Assembly (NCBI GenBank): GCA_030916685.1 | Contig: JAUPWD010000034.1 | Coordinates: forward strand, 1 to 7,146 | Length of the DNA stretch: 7,146 nucleotides | Direction of reading: 5' to 3' | Origin: Patescibacteria group bacterium | GTDB taxonomy: Bacteria > Patescibacteria > Paceibacteria > Moranbacterales > UBA1568 | Shown here: positions 1-6,562 of the stretch, one piece after another | Layout: every line of letters begins with the position of its first letter | Numbering within the stretch: the stretch's first letter is position 1 | Made by a program: the position numbers and the translations under genes | The notes under the pieces: generated by a model | The model's database searches: none | Told to the model about the DNA's origin: nothing | The model's input: the letters and a program-made list of their open reading frames with translations, nothing else

Positions 1-73
1 ACCAAGAGAAAGAGATTTTGTGCCTTTATTGTTCTGTTTTGTGTTTTGTTTGGCATTTTGTGCTTTCTGTTTT
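1..73. other. T-rich low-complexity tract downstream of pilC
   Basis: This stretch follows the pilC stop codon (TAA, 76-74 on the minus strand) and runs to the window edge. The plus strand is rich in TTTTGT-like words, and the 9-mer ATTTTGTGC occurs twice, at 15-23 and 55-63. No reading frame, RNA gene or GC stem followed by a T tract is visible on either strand. It looks like decayed simple repeat; no function can be assigned. Confidence 0.4.
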
Positions 74-1294
74 TTATTTTATGTTCTCCAATACCGAGTA
101 CATCGGGGTCAACATCGCCACTGCGAAAAATCCCACGCCGCCACCGATGAACAGCATGAGAATCGGCTCCAGGATAGATGACATGTTCTTCGTAATCTGA
201 TCCACTTCTCCTTCATAGAAATCTGCGAGACGTGCCAATACCGTTTCTGTCTTTCCGGTCTCCTCGCCAACTTCGATGATCTGCGGCGCCAGTATCGGGA
301 AAATCTTCGGGTATTTCCTGATCACCACACTCATCTCCACGCCCTTTTGAATTTCGTTCAGCGCCTCCGTCAATGCATCACGATAAAAAGAATTCGAGAG
401 CGTTTTCATGACGATTGTGAGCCCATCCACTACCGAAACGCCCGAACGCAGGAGCGAACTGTAAATACGCGCAAATCGGGCACAATTCACTTTGACGATA
501 ATATTTCCTACGATCGGCATCGAGAGAAAAAGCCAATCGAACCATCGCTTTCCGAATGGTTGACTATACAGAACCTTGATACCGACCATGCCCCCAATAA
601 ACAGCCCAATAACAATGAAGTAATGGGCGATCAGAAAATCCGATGCTCCCATGATGAACAAGGTTGATTTCGGTAATGTCACGTCCATATCCTTGAACAC
701 TCCCGTAATCTTCGGGAGGATATACGTCAGCATCAGGACGGCGATACCGATCATCGCGACGAAAATGACTGCTGGATACATAAGTGCTCCGCGAACCTTC
801 GATGTAAGATCATTTTCTTTCTCCAGCTGTACGGCGAGGATCTCCAAAACTTCTTCGAGATTACCACTCACCTCACCAACATTGATCATGTTGACGAAAA
901 GTTCATTAAACACTGCGGGGAATTTCGACAATCCCTCAGAAAGGGTCAATCCAGCCTGTAAGTCATCATGCACCGATACAAGGATTTTCCGAAAAGCCTT
1001 GTTACTCGTCTGCTCGCTCAAGTTCGACACCGCACGGGAAATCGTAAGTCCGGAGGATACCATGACCGCGAGATTCCGAGTAAAAATCATCTTCTCCTTC
1101 AAAGGAACGGAAACGAAGCGATCGAAGAATTTTATCCCCGGAGCCTTCTCATCGACGGCCATCGATTTGAGCGATGTAACGAGCCACCCCTCGGCACGAA
1201 GACTCCCGGCTACATCCTGATCGGACTTGGCGTCAATCTCACCGCCGCGCGTCTCGCCGGTCGCGATATTTCTGGCCGTATAGATAAATTTCAT
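74..1294 (-). CDS. pilC: Type II secretion system F / PilC family inner-membrane platform protein
   Basis: This 406-residue protein is the polytopic inner-membrane platform of a type IV pilus or type II secretion machine. In known systems it couples the cytoplasmic assembly ATPase to pilin insertion or extraction. The length is the family norm. Two GspF/PilC repeats are visible, each cytoplasmic helical half followed by membrane helices. The duplicated signatures are NVGEVSGNLEEVL (about 138-150) and EVGEETGKTETVL (about 341-353). Hydrophobic segments lie at about 170-194, 218-243 and 374-397, the usual three-helix topology. The N-terminal ~45 residues match the short beta-rich start of PilC proteins (MKFIYTARNIATGE). 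The start is ATG at 1294; only weak purine-rich sequence precedes it. No pilB, pilT or pilin gene is visible on this side; partners could lie beyond position 1. The gene has its own candidate promoter in the 82-bp spacer upstream. The family call is firm, but pilus versus secretion cannot be decided here. Confidence 0.93.
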   Translation of the reverse strand: MKFIYTARNIATGETRGGEIDAKSDQDVAGSLRAEGWLVTSLKSMAVDEKAPGIKFFDRFVSVPLKEKMIFTRNLAVMVSSGLTISRAVSNLSEQTSNKAFRKILVSVHDDLQAGLTLSEGLSKFPAVFNELFVNMINVGEVSGNLEEVLEILAVQLEKENDLTSKVRGALMYPAVIFVAMIGIAVLMLTYILPKITGVFKDMDVTLPKSTLFIMGASDFLIAHYFIVIGLFIGGMVGIKVLYSQPFGKRWFDWLFLSMPIVGNIIVKVNCARFARIYSSLLRSGVSVVDGLTIVMKTLSNSFYRDALTEALNEIQKGVEMSVVIRKYPKIFPILAPQIIEVGEETGKTETVLARLADFYEGEVDQITKNMSSILEPILMLFIGGGVGFFAVAMLTPMYSVLENIK

Positions 1295-1336
1295 ACCTGT
1301 TTCTCTTTTTTCTTTTTGATATTTCTCTTGACTCCC

Positions 1337-1345
1337 AGTATACCA
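1337..1345 (-). promoter_or_regulatory. Candidate extended -10 promoter for pilC
   Basis: On the minus strand the spacer between the nucleotidyltransferase-like gene and pilC reads TGG-TATACT (TG at 1345-1344, hexamer at 1342-1337). This is an extended -10 with five of six consensus bases. No good -35 lies 16-18 nt upstream, which is common for extended -10 promoters. Transcription would begin near 1330, giving a leader of about 36 nt before the pilC ATG. The uvrA promoter in this window uses a near-identical TGG-TACACT, which supports the call. The evidence is sequence match only. Confidence 0.5.
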
Positions 1346-1376
1346 TATTTCCCCACTCAGTATCTATCTCGAAAAC

Positions 1377-2303
1377 TCAGGGTAGGCGTAAATCCGCGAG
1401 TCGATCCCGAAAAGCGACGAACGTTCTCGGTCCGCGCGGTTTCGGAAGAAAGATGAGCGCGCGGTCAGTCGCCTCTATGTAGCTTGCCTCGAGTTTCGAC
1501 AATGGATTCCTCCAAATTTTTTTCTGCTGCCACGATCGAAGATGCGTCTCGAGAAATACGTGACCGAAAATCCATTCGAGAAACGCTCGACACCGCGCCG
1601 CCAAACGCGAATCATTTATCAGAAAAAAAGATGGTTTCTCGGTCAAAGAGAACTGAGGCTGGAAACGGACAATCCAACGATTGGTCATCTCGAATTTCCG
1701 ATAGGTATCCCAGCCGAACAAAGGTATGAGAAATCGATATTCATGTGCCGAATAGAGATCCTTGGTTCCGATTTCAAGCGATTCATCGGTGAGAAAATAA
1801 TTAAGACATGCGCGATTCTTCGTCTTCTTCCCATGCCTTCGCTTCCCGATACACTGAAGAAAGAGTGTGACGATCGCCCGCCCGGTAAAAATGAAATCCT
1901 TCCGGAGAACGATCAGGAGATCCCAGTCACTATCCTTCTCTCCTTTTTCCATGGCGAGACTTCCCGTCGCTCCAATCATCCGGACGAACGGCAGGAAACG
2001 GAGGAGCCATGCCAATCGCCGCACTCTTTTCAGGCGTGCCACCGATACCTTCCCTTCGGAAAGCCGCTGTTCCACCAATCCATTCCGATCAGGGAGGAAA
2101 TAAAATCCGCGATCCTGCCGAACCCGACCATCCTTCACGAGCATGGTAATCGCTTCAGAGACAGCAGAGAGCGTCACCTCTTCCCGACCCACTTCATTCT
2201 CCACCGCGAGAAAATGCTTCCACACCTCGAAAGAAGTCATTGGGTATCCCATGACATCATAGTATGCGAGCGTCGCGATAATATTTTTAGTGAGGAGTAT
2301 CAT
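1377..2303 (-). CDS. Winged-helix-like plus nucleotidyltransferase-fold protein of unknown function
   Basis: I recognise the architecture but not a characterised gene. The 308-residue protein begins with about 75 residues resembling a winged helix: helices containing LAYYDVMGYPMTSFEVWKHF, then VTLSAVSEAITMLVKDGRV and a short hairpin ending GFYFL. After a basic linker comes a nucleotidyltransferase (MNT/pol-beta-like) signature, GATGSLA at 111-117 followed by SDWDL with Asp126 and Asp128 placed as the metal-binding pair. A strand around 166-170 (CLNYF) would follow. The C-terminal ~130 residues are aromatic and basic and unassigned. The nucleotide donor and acceptor cannot be told. ATG at 2303 is preferred over the in-frame TTG at 2321, because the six extra codons lie in a low-complexity heptamer tract. 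Neither start has a Shine-Dalgarno. The gene ends in TGA, 82 bp before pilC, and lies 121 bp after uvrA. An aminoglycoside-type or tRNA-type transferase is possible but unsupported. Confidence 0.7.
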   Translation of the reverse strand: MILLTKNIIATLAYYDVMGYPMTSFEVWKHFLAVENEVGREEVTLSAVSEAITMLVKDGRVRQDRGFYFLPDRNGLVEQRLSEGKVSVARLKRVRRLAWLLRFLPFVRMIGATGSLAMEKGEKDSDWDLLIVLRKDFIFTGRAIVTLFLQCIGKRRHGKKTKNRACLNYFLTDESLEIGTKDLYSAHEYRFLIPLFGWDTYRKFEMTNRWIVRFQPQFSLTEKPSFFLINDSRLAARCRAFLEWIFGHVFLETHLRSWQQKKIWRNPLSKLEASYIEATDRALIFLPKPRGPRTFVAFRDRLADLRLP

Positions 2304-2312
2304 ATTCAAAAA

Positions 2313-2340
2313 AATTTTCAATTTCTAATTTCTAATTTTC
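2313..2340. repeat. Four 7-bp tandem repeats (AATTTYY)
   Basis: The plus strand holds four back-to-back heptamers: AATTTTC (2313-2319), AATTTCT (2320-2326), AATTTCT (2327-2333) and AATTTTC (2334-2340). They lie between uvrA and the nucleotidyltransferase-like gene, just upstream of the preferred ATG of the latter. Inverted copies of the same units occur at 2393-2420. The 7-bp period and the ATTTC/ATTTT core resemble the repeat tract at 7111-7138. Confidence 0.75.
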
Positions 2341-2420
2341 AAACAATGAAACAATTTTTCAATTCAAAAATTTATTCATTAAAAAATTGTTTAGAAATTC
2401 AAAATTGAAAATTAGAAATT
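2327..2420. repeat. Nested AT-rich inverted repeat in the uvrA 3' spacer
   Basis: A perfect 16-bp inverted repeat pairs 2327-2342 (AATTTCTAATTTTCAA) with 2405-2420. Inside it a perfect 11-bp inverted repeat pairs 2349-2359 (AAACAATTTTT) with 2382-2392. The transcript of either strand could fold into a nested stem-loop. It begins 5 bp after the uvrA stop codon. On the minus strand it is followed by a T-rich run, so it could slow or end uvrA transcription. However, the stems are almost free of G-C pairs, so terminator function is only a possibility. The arms are built of the heptamer units in opposite orientations. Confidence 0.6.
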
Positions 2421-2424
2421 TTAT

Positions 2425-5217
2425 TCAAAGGTATTTCGCCGTAAAACTCTTCTTGCATTTTTTCAATCCGGCCGGCGTCCCGGTATAAACCAGCTCTCCG
2501 CCGCCCGCTCCCGCCTCGGGTCCGAGCTCAAGCACGGAATCCGCATGCATGATCACATCCGTATTGTGTTCCACGACGAGCACGGTATTCCCCTTATCCA
2601 CGAGCGCGTCGAGCACTTCAAGGAGCCGTCGTACGTCTTCGAAGTGGAGTCCAATCGTCGGCTCATCCAGGATATAGAGCGTCTTTCCGGTCGATTTCCG
2701 CGCGAGCTCTGTTGCGAGCTTCACTCGTTGTGCCTCACCGCCTGAGAGATTCGGTGCGCTCTGCCCGAGGATGAGATACCCGAGTCCCACCTCTTCCAAT
2801 ACACGCAACTTCTCTTCGATCATCGGCTGATCGAGGAAAAAATGTCGTGCCTCGGAAACAGAGAGATTAAGCACCTGTGCGATATTCAACCCACGATATT
2901 CGATAGAAAGCGTCTTCGCATTATACCTCGTCCCGCGACAGACCTCGCACGGAGCATAGAGATCGGGGAGCAGATACATTTCAATCTTCTTCTGTCCGCC
3001 GCCCTGGCAGGCCTCGCAGCGACCACCCTTCATGTTGAAACTGAAATGACTCGCCGAATACCTCGCCTTCTCCGCTTCCGGAACAAGCGCGAAAATATCC
3101 CGCACGAGACTGAAGACGCCGGTATAGGTAGCAGCATTCGATCGTGGTGTGCGTCCGATGGGATCCTGATTGACCGAAATCACCTTGTCGATTTCCGAAA
3201 GTCCGACGAGCCTCCGATACTTCCCCGGTTCCGCCTTGGCCTGATAGAATTTTTTCGAAAGCGCTCTGCCAAGAATGTCATGCACGAGCGAAGACTTCCC
3301 TGAACCGGACACACCGGATACCGCCACGAACTTTCCCAGAGGAATCGCAACATCGATATTTTTCAGTTTGTGCTCACTCGCCCCTTCGATCACGATAGAC
3401 TTCCCCGTCCCTTTCCGTACGTTCTGCTTCACCGAAACCTTCCGTCGCCCCGAAAGATAGTCAGCCGTCAATGTTTTCGATTTCAAAAGTTTTTCCGGCG
3501 TTCCGGCGAAAATAATTTCCCCACCTTCCTTACCCGCACCCGGACCGAGATCGATAATATAATCTGCTCGCTTCATTACTTCACGATCGTGCTCAACCAC
3601 AACAAGTGAATTATCCATTTCGCGGAGTTCTTCGAGCGCCTGTATCAACCGCTCCGTATCCCGACTATGGAGCCCCACAGATGGTTCATCGAGCACATAG
3701 AGCACGCCGGAGAGTCCGGATTTCATCTGCACCGCGAGGCGTATGCGCTGCGCCTCGCCACCGGAAAGCGTATCGGCGCTCCGGGCGAGCTCGAGGTATC
3801 CGAGGCCGACTTTCTCCACCGCTTCGAGTCGCGAATCCATCTCGCGCGTCAATGCGGCGACGAGATTTTTCTCCGCCTCGATATCTTTCGGGAAACTGAC
3901 GACCGCCGAACGGAAATCCGATACCGAAAGCGATGTCAGTTGATCGATTGAGTGCTTGCCAATTTTCACTGCGAGCGCTCGCTTGTTCAATCTTTTTCCC
4001 GCGCACTCTGGACAGACCTCCGAATGCATATAGTCCTCGATTTCGGAACGGAGATGATCTGATTTCGTTTCCCGGTATTTCCGTTCGAGGAGGGCAAGCA
4101 CCCCCGGAAATCCCGATTCTTTGCCTTCGCCGTGAAGTATCACCTTCAGATGTTTCGCGGCGAGTTTCGAAAGTGGTACCGAGAGTGAAAATCTCTGTCT
4201 CGCAGAAAGATCTGCGAGTTCACGCATTGGGCCATGCTCACGGGATCGCTCTCCATTCATCTTGCTCCACGGACGGATCGCCCCTTCGAGGAGGGAGAGA
4301 TTGTGATTCGGTATCACGAGCTCCGGATCGAATTCCAAAGTGACACCGAGACCGGAGCACCTCGGACACGCTCCCTCGGGATTATTGAATGAGAACCAAC
4401 TCGGATGAAGATCAGAGAATTCCACGCCACACGGCTCACAACGATACTCCGAATGATACGTGATCACTCCGTTTCCCTCAACGAAAATATTCATCGTCCC
4501 CTGCCCTGCATGGAATGCTGTCGAAAGGGAATCGAGAATACGCTCCTTGTCTGGACGTGCGAGATCAAGTGTCATGCGATCCACTACCACTTCGATCAAT
4601 TCCGTCGGCTCGCCGCCGAGCATATGCTCCGCATCAGCGATAGACACCACATTCTTCTCCAGACGGAGACGTGAATACCCCCATTCCCTCGCAAGCGCGA
4701 CGATTTCTCCAAGTGTTTTCCCATCGAAAGCAGCGCTTCGGGCCGAGAAAATTACCACGGTTCCATCCGGAAATCCCAGGATATCGTCGAGGATTTCCCG
4801 GAACGATTTCTTCGACAAATGCGCTCCGCACTTCGGACAATGCGGCACGCCGACTTTGGCGAACAACACTCGGAGGAAATCATAGATCTCCGTCATCGTC
4901 CCAACCGTCGAACGAGGCGAGCGCGAAACGCTCTTCTGATCAATCGATATCGCCGGAGAGAGATTTCGTATCGCATCCACATCCGGTTTTTCCATTGCGT
5001 CGAGGAAATTGCGCGCATATGAAGAAAGCGACTCGACATATCGCCGATTCGCCTCCGCATACACCACGTCGAAAGCCAAAGATGACTTTCCGGAACCGGA
5101 CAGTCCCGTCACCACGACGAGTCCCCCTCTCGGGATATCCACATCGATATTTTTCAGATTATTCACTCTCGCCCCCCGTACCTCGATCATCGATCGTTTG
5201 GAAGTCTCCTTGGCCAT
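2425..5217 (-). CDS. uvrA: Excinuclease ABC subunit A (UvrA)
   Basis: UvrA is the damage-sensing ATPase of nucleotide excision repair. As a dimer it scans DNA with UvrB, hands UvrB to the lesion and leaves before UvrC cuts. The 930-residue product has the full tandem ABC layout. Module 1 has Walker A GLSGSGKS (38-45), signature LSGGEAQ (484-490) and Walker B VLDEP (508-512). Module 2 has GVSGSGKS (635-642), LSGGEAQ (824-830) and ILDEP (849-853). Zinc sites are visible at Cys260/263/284/287 and Cys734/737/757/760, the latter in the typical CEACQGGG...[10 protein letters not shown] module. All key residues are intact and the length is normal. ATG 5217 is chosen. The frame opens upstream to a GTG at 5298, but those codons run over the promoter and into an inverted-repeat end. 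A later ATG (5190) has an AAGGAG, but 15 nt away. No uvrB or uvrC is adjacent. The gene ends in TGA where the family's C-terminus (TAKYL) ends. Confidence 0.98.
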   Translation of the reverse strand: MAKETSKRSMIEVRGARVNNLKNIDVDIPRGGLVVVTGLSGSGKSSLAFDVVYAEANRRYVESLSSYARNFLDAMEKPDVDAIRNLSPAISIDQKSVSRSPRSTVGTMTEIYDFLRVLFAKVGVPHCPKCGAHLSKKSFREILDDILGFPDGTVVIFSARSAAFDGKTLGEIVALAREWGYSRLRLEKNVVSIADAEHMLGGEPTELIEVVVDRMTLDLARPDKERILDSLSTAFHAGQGTMNIFVEGNGVITYHSEYRCEPCGVEFSDLHPSWFSFNNPEGACPRCSGLGVTLEFDPELVIPNHNLSLLEGAIRPWSKMNGERSREHGPMRELADLSARQRFSLSVPLSKLAAKHLKVILHGEGKESGFPGVLALLERKYRETKSDHLRSEIEDYMHSEVCPECAGKRLNKRALAVKIGKHSIDQLTSLSVSDFRSAVVSFPKDIEAEKNLVAALTREMDSRLEAVEKVGLGYLELARSADTLSGGEAQRIRLAVQMKSGLSGVLYVLDEPSVGLHSRDTERLIQALEELREMDNSLVVVEHDREVMKRADYIIDLGPGAGKEGGEIIFAGTPEKLLKSKTLTADYLSGRRKVSVKQNVRKGTGKSIVIEGASEHKLKNIDVAIPLGKFVAVSGVSGSGKSSLVHDILGRALSKKFYQAKAEPGKYRRLVGLSEIDKVISVNQDPIGRTPRSNAATYTGVFSLVRDIFALVPEAEKARYSASHFSFNMKGGRCEACQGGGQKKIEMYLLPDLYAPCEVCRGTRYNAKTLSIEYRGLNIAQVLNLSVSEARHFFLDQPMIEEKLRVLEEVGLGYLILGQSAPNLSGGEAQRVKLATELARKSTGKTLYILDEPTIGLHFEDVRRLLEVLDALVDKGNTVLVVEHNTDVIMHADSVLELGPEAGAGGGELVYTGTPAGLKKCKKSFTAKYL

Positions 5218-5250
5218 ACCGATAAAAGTGAATTGATATATTGCCCGACC

Positions 5251-5279
5251 AGTGTACCACTTTTCCGAGATGGTATCAA
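5251..5279 (-). promoter_or_regulatory. Sigma-70-type promoter for uvrA
   Basis: Read on the minus strand, TTGATA (5279-5274, five of six -35 bases) is followed after exactly 17 bp by TACACT (5256-5251, four of six -10 bases). The latter has an extended TGG immediately in front. Transcription would start near 5244, leaving a leader of about 27 nt without a Shine-Dalgarno before the ATG at 5217. The first base of the -35 is the last base of the 121-bp inverted-repeat element, so the element sits exactly against the promoter. No SOS-box-like palindrome overlaps it. This is the best promoter in the window. Confidence 0.7.
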
Positions 5280-5399
5280 CCCAGCACTTATTTGGCACTT
5301 TAATGGTTTTAATAAAACGGATAGTTGAGGATATAAAATGTTTTTATGAGTTAGTAGGATTCTTTGCGCCTTTGGCGCTGTGCCAAATAAGTGCAGGGT
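5279..5399. mobile_element. 121-bp MITE-like element with 20-bp terminal inverted repeats
   Basis: The left end (5279-5298) and the reverse complement of the right end (5380-5399) agree at 19 of 20 bases, ACCCWGCACTTATTTGGCAC, with a perfect inner 15 bp (5284-5298 and 5380-5394). The interior is AT-rich and holds two small hairpins: GTTTT-AAT-AAAAC (5306-5318) and GCGCC-TTT-GGCGC (5366-5378). No coding capacity is credible. No clear target duplication is seen; only CA flanks both sides (5277-5278 and 5400-5401), which is chance level. Size and structure fit a non-autonomous transposon remnant (MITE). A REP/RAYT-type palindromic unit or a structured regulatory element are alternatives. No transposase lies in the window. 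Confidence 0.6.
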
Positions 5400-5452
5400 C
5401 AAGCCAAGGTCAGTGAACAAAAAACAGCTAACAATCAACAAAAAAACCAAAG

Positions 5453-5479
5453 AAAAACAGCGAATCCTTCGACTCGCCG
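5453..5479 (-). terminator. Intrinsic terminator of the epimerase gene
   Basis: Starting 20 nt after the epimerase stop codon, the minus strand forms a 9-bp stem with arms CGGCGAGTC (5479-5471) and GATTCGCTG (5466-5458) around a GAAG tetraloop. Two of the pairs are G-T wobbles. Five T residues (5457-5453) follow at once, with another T-rich run after that. A matching A run precedes the stem. This is the canonical rho-independent pattern, and it separates the polysaccharide genes from the uvrA transcription unit. Confidence 0.8.
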
Positions 5480-5498
5480 CTTTTCTAAACTCTCACTT

Positions 5499-6452
5499 CT
5501 ACACTTTATAATATTCCCGATACCATGCGACGAAGTTCTTGACGCCCTCCTCGATATGAGTCGTCGGCGCCCAACCAAGCTTGCGAAGTTTCTTGATATT
5601 GGCGACGGTACTCTTCACATCGCCCGGTTGCATCGGCATGAGATTCTTCTTCGCCTTTTTTCCTACACATTCCTCCGTCACTTCGATATACCGAAGCAGA
5701 GCGTCTTCCTTGTCTCCGCCGATATTCATAACCGTACAAGGAAGATTAGCATCAAGCACCGTGATTGTTCCCGAAACGATATCGTCGATATAGGTGAAAT
5801 TCCGACTCATCTTGCCGCGATTGTAGACATCAATCGTTTTTCCAAGAACGATATTCTCGATAAATTTAAACACTCCCATATCCGGACGACCCCATGGCCC
5901 ATAGACCGTGAAGTATCGGAGTCCCGTCGTCGGCATACCGGAGAGATGACTGAATGTATGCGCGATGAGTTCAGTCGCCTTCTTCGTCGCGGCATACGGA
6001 GAGATTGGCGTATCGACGAAGTCCGTTTCGGAGAATGGTGGTTTGTTCAATCCGTAGACGGAAGAAGACGATGCGTACACGAAATTCTTCACCTTGTATT
6101 TCACTGCGAGATCAAGGAGATTGGTTGTTCCCATCACATTCACATCGGCATACAGCATCGGATCGAGAATGGAGCTCCGCACGCCGGCCATCGCCGCGAG
6201 GTGTATCACCTTTTCCGGCTTGTCATTCTTATACACCCGTTCCATGAATTTCCGATCGCGGATATCACCTTTCCGCAAGACGAACTTCCCCTTGTATGCC
6301 TTGAGGAATTTCGAAATGCGATCCCGCTTCAATTGCGGATCATAATAATCATTGAAATTGTCCACGAGTATCGGAGTATCCCCCCGATCCATCAATGCCT
6401 TGGCACACGCACTTCCGATAAATCCCGCTCCACCCGTTATCAGTACTCTCAT
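5499..6452 (-). CDS. NAD-dependent sugar-nucleotide epimerase, UDP-glucuronate 4-epimerase-like
   Basis: This 317-residue extended short-chain dehydrogenase/reductase interconverts nucleotide sugars at C4 of the hexose, using tightly bound NAD. It feeds surface polysaccharide synthesis in the cytoplasm. The Rossmann motif GGAGFIGS (7-14) opens the protein, with the acidic VDNFNDYYD strand end at 30-38. The catalytic set is SSSSVYG (128-134) plus Y153 and K157 of YAATK. Substrate-side motifs are RYFTVYGPWGRPDM (179-192) and RNFTYIDDIV (217-226). The C-terminal QPGDV...STVA...LGW (275-293) and the final WYREYY are typical of the UDP-glucuronate 4-epimerase branch. A UDP-glucose 4-epimerase or dehydratase-like relative cannot be excluded. 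The protein is slightly shorter than most of that branch, mainly between 240 and 270. The start is ATG at 6452 with no Shine-Dalgarno and AT-rich sequence upstream. It follows the glycosyltransferase by 97 bp and ends in TAG just before a strong terminator. Confidence 0.9.
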   Translation of the reverse strand: MRVLITGGAGFIGSACAKALMDRGDTPILVDNFNDYYDPQLKRDRISKFLKAYKGKFVLRKGDIRDRKFMERVYKNDKPEKVIHLAAMAGVRSSILDPMLYADVNVMGTTNLLDLAVKYKVKNFVYASSSSVYGLNKPPFSETDFVDTPISPYAATKKATELIAHTFSHLSGMPTTGLRYFTVYGPWGRPDMGVFKFIENIVLGKTIDVYNRGKMSRNFTYIDDIVSGTITVLDANLPCTVMNIGGDKEDALLRYIEVTEECVGKKAKKNLMPMQPGDVKSTVANIKKLRKLGWAPTTHIEEGVKNFVAWYREYYKV

Positions 6453-6491
6453 ATCTTAATTTTAGAATTATTTAAAAAGTAATGAACGTGT

Positions 6492-6528
6492 TTACGAGTT
6501 AAAAGACCTCATCTCCACGCCCCCTCCT
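6492..6528 (-). promoter_or_regulatory. AGGAGG plus six-codon mini-ORF ahead of the epimerase (leader candidate)
   Basis: On the minus strand a perfect AGGAGG (6528-6523) is followed after 10 nt by ATG (6512) and the short frame M-R-S-F-N-S-stop, ending TAA at 6492, 39 nt before the epimerase ATG. It is the only perfect Shine-Dalgarno in the window, and it serves no normal gene. It might be a translated leader that affects the epimerase gene, or chance in a G-rich patch. No attenuator hairpin between it and the epimerase is evident. Confidence 0.25.
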
Positions 6529-6562
6529 TGACTTCAACCCGTTAACACATTAACTCGTTAAC
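6494..6562. repeat. GTTAAC-type repeat cluster at the glycosyltransferase 3' end
   Basis: GTTAAC occurs at 6541-6546 and 6557-6562, with a TTAAC between them (6550-6554). A 9-bp inverted match links ACGAGTTAA (6494-6502) to TTAACTCGT (6550-6558). The repeat overlaps the end of the glycosyltransferase gene, so its last codons (R-L-T-S) and its TAA stop (6552-6550) are built from repeat sequence. The remaining spacer to the epimerase holds only the mini-ORF and AT-rich sequence. No strong stem with a T tract is seen, so the two genes may be cotranscribed. Confidence 0.5.

Noticed and set aside
2304..2321. TTG start at 2321 for the nucleotidyltransferase-like gene
   Set aside because: The six added codons lie in a heptamer/poly-A/T tract, and an ATG follows directly at 2303 with a sensible protein beginning.
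1542..2408. A 288-codon plus-strand frame opposite the nucleotidyltransferase-like gene
   Set aside because: It overlaps a recognisable minus-strand gene almost entirely and ends in AT-rich repeat. Composition is low quality (runs of basic residues and Pro) and it has no domain.
1377..2427. Recoded TGA (Gly) as in Gracilibacteria/Absconditabacteria
   Set aside because: TGA ends both uvrA, exactly at the family's usual C-terminus, and the nucleotidyltransferase-like gene. No in-frame TGA interrupts a conserved domain.
5218..5298. N-terminal extension of UvrA to a GTG at 5298
   Set aside because: The extra 27 codons cover the predicted promoter and the transposon-like terminal repeat, and UvrA proteins normally begin close to the [14 protein letters not shown] segment.
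5187..5450. An 87-codon minus-strand frame with a hydrophobic start spanning the uvrA leader
   Set aside because: It crosses the 121-bp element and the uvrA promoter and overlaps the uvrA start in another frame. No family resemblance and no ribosome site are seen.
5391..6482. A 363-codon open frame on the plus strand opposite the epimerase
   Set aside because: It is antisense to a gene with clear catalytic motifs, starts in the inverted-repeat element, and its translation is Arg/His/Ile-rich with no recognisable domain. It is a shadow caused by codon bias.
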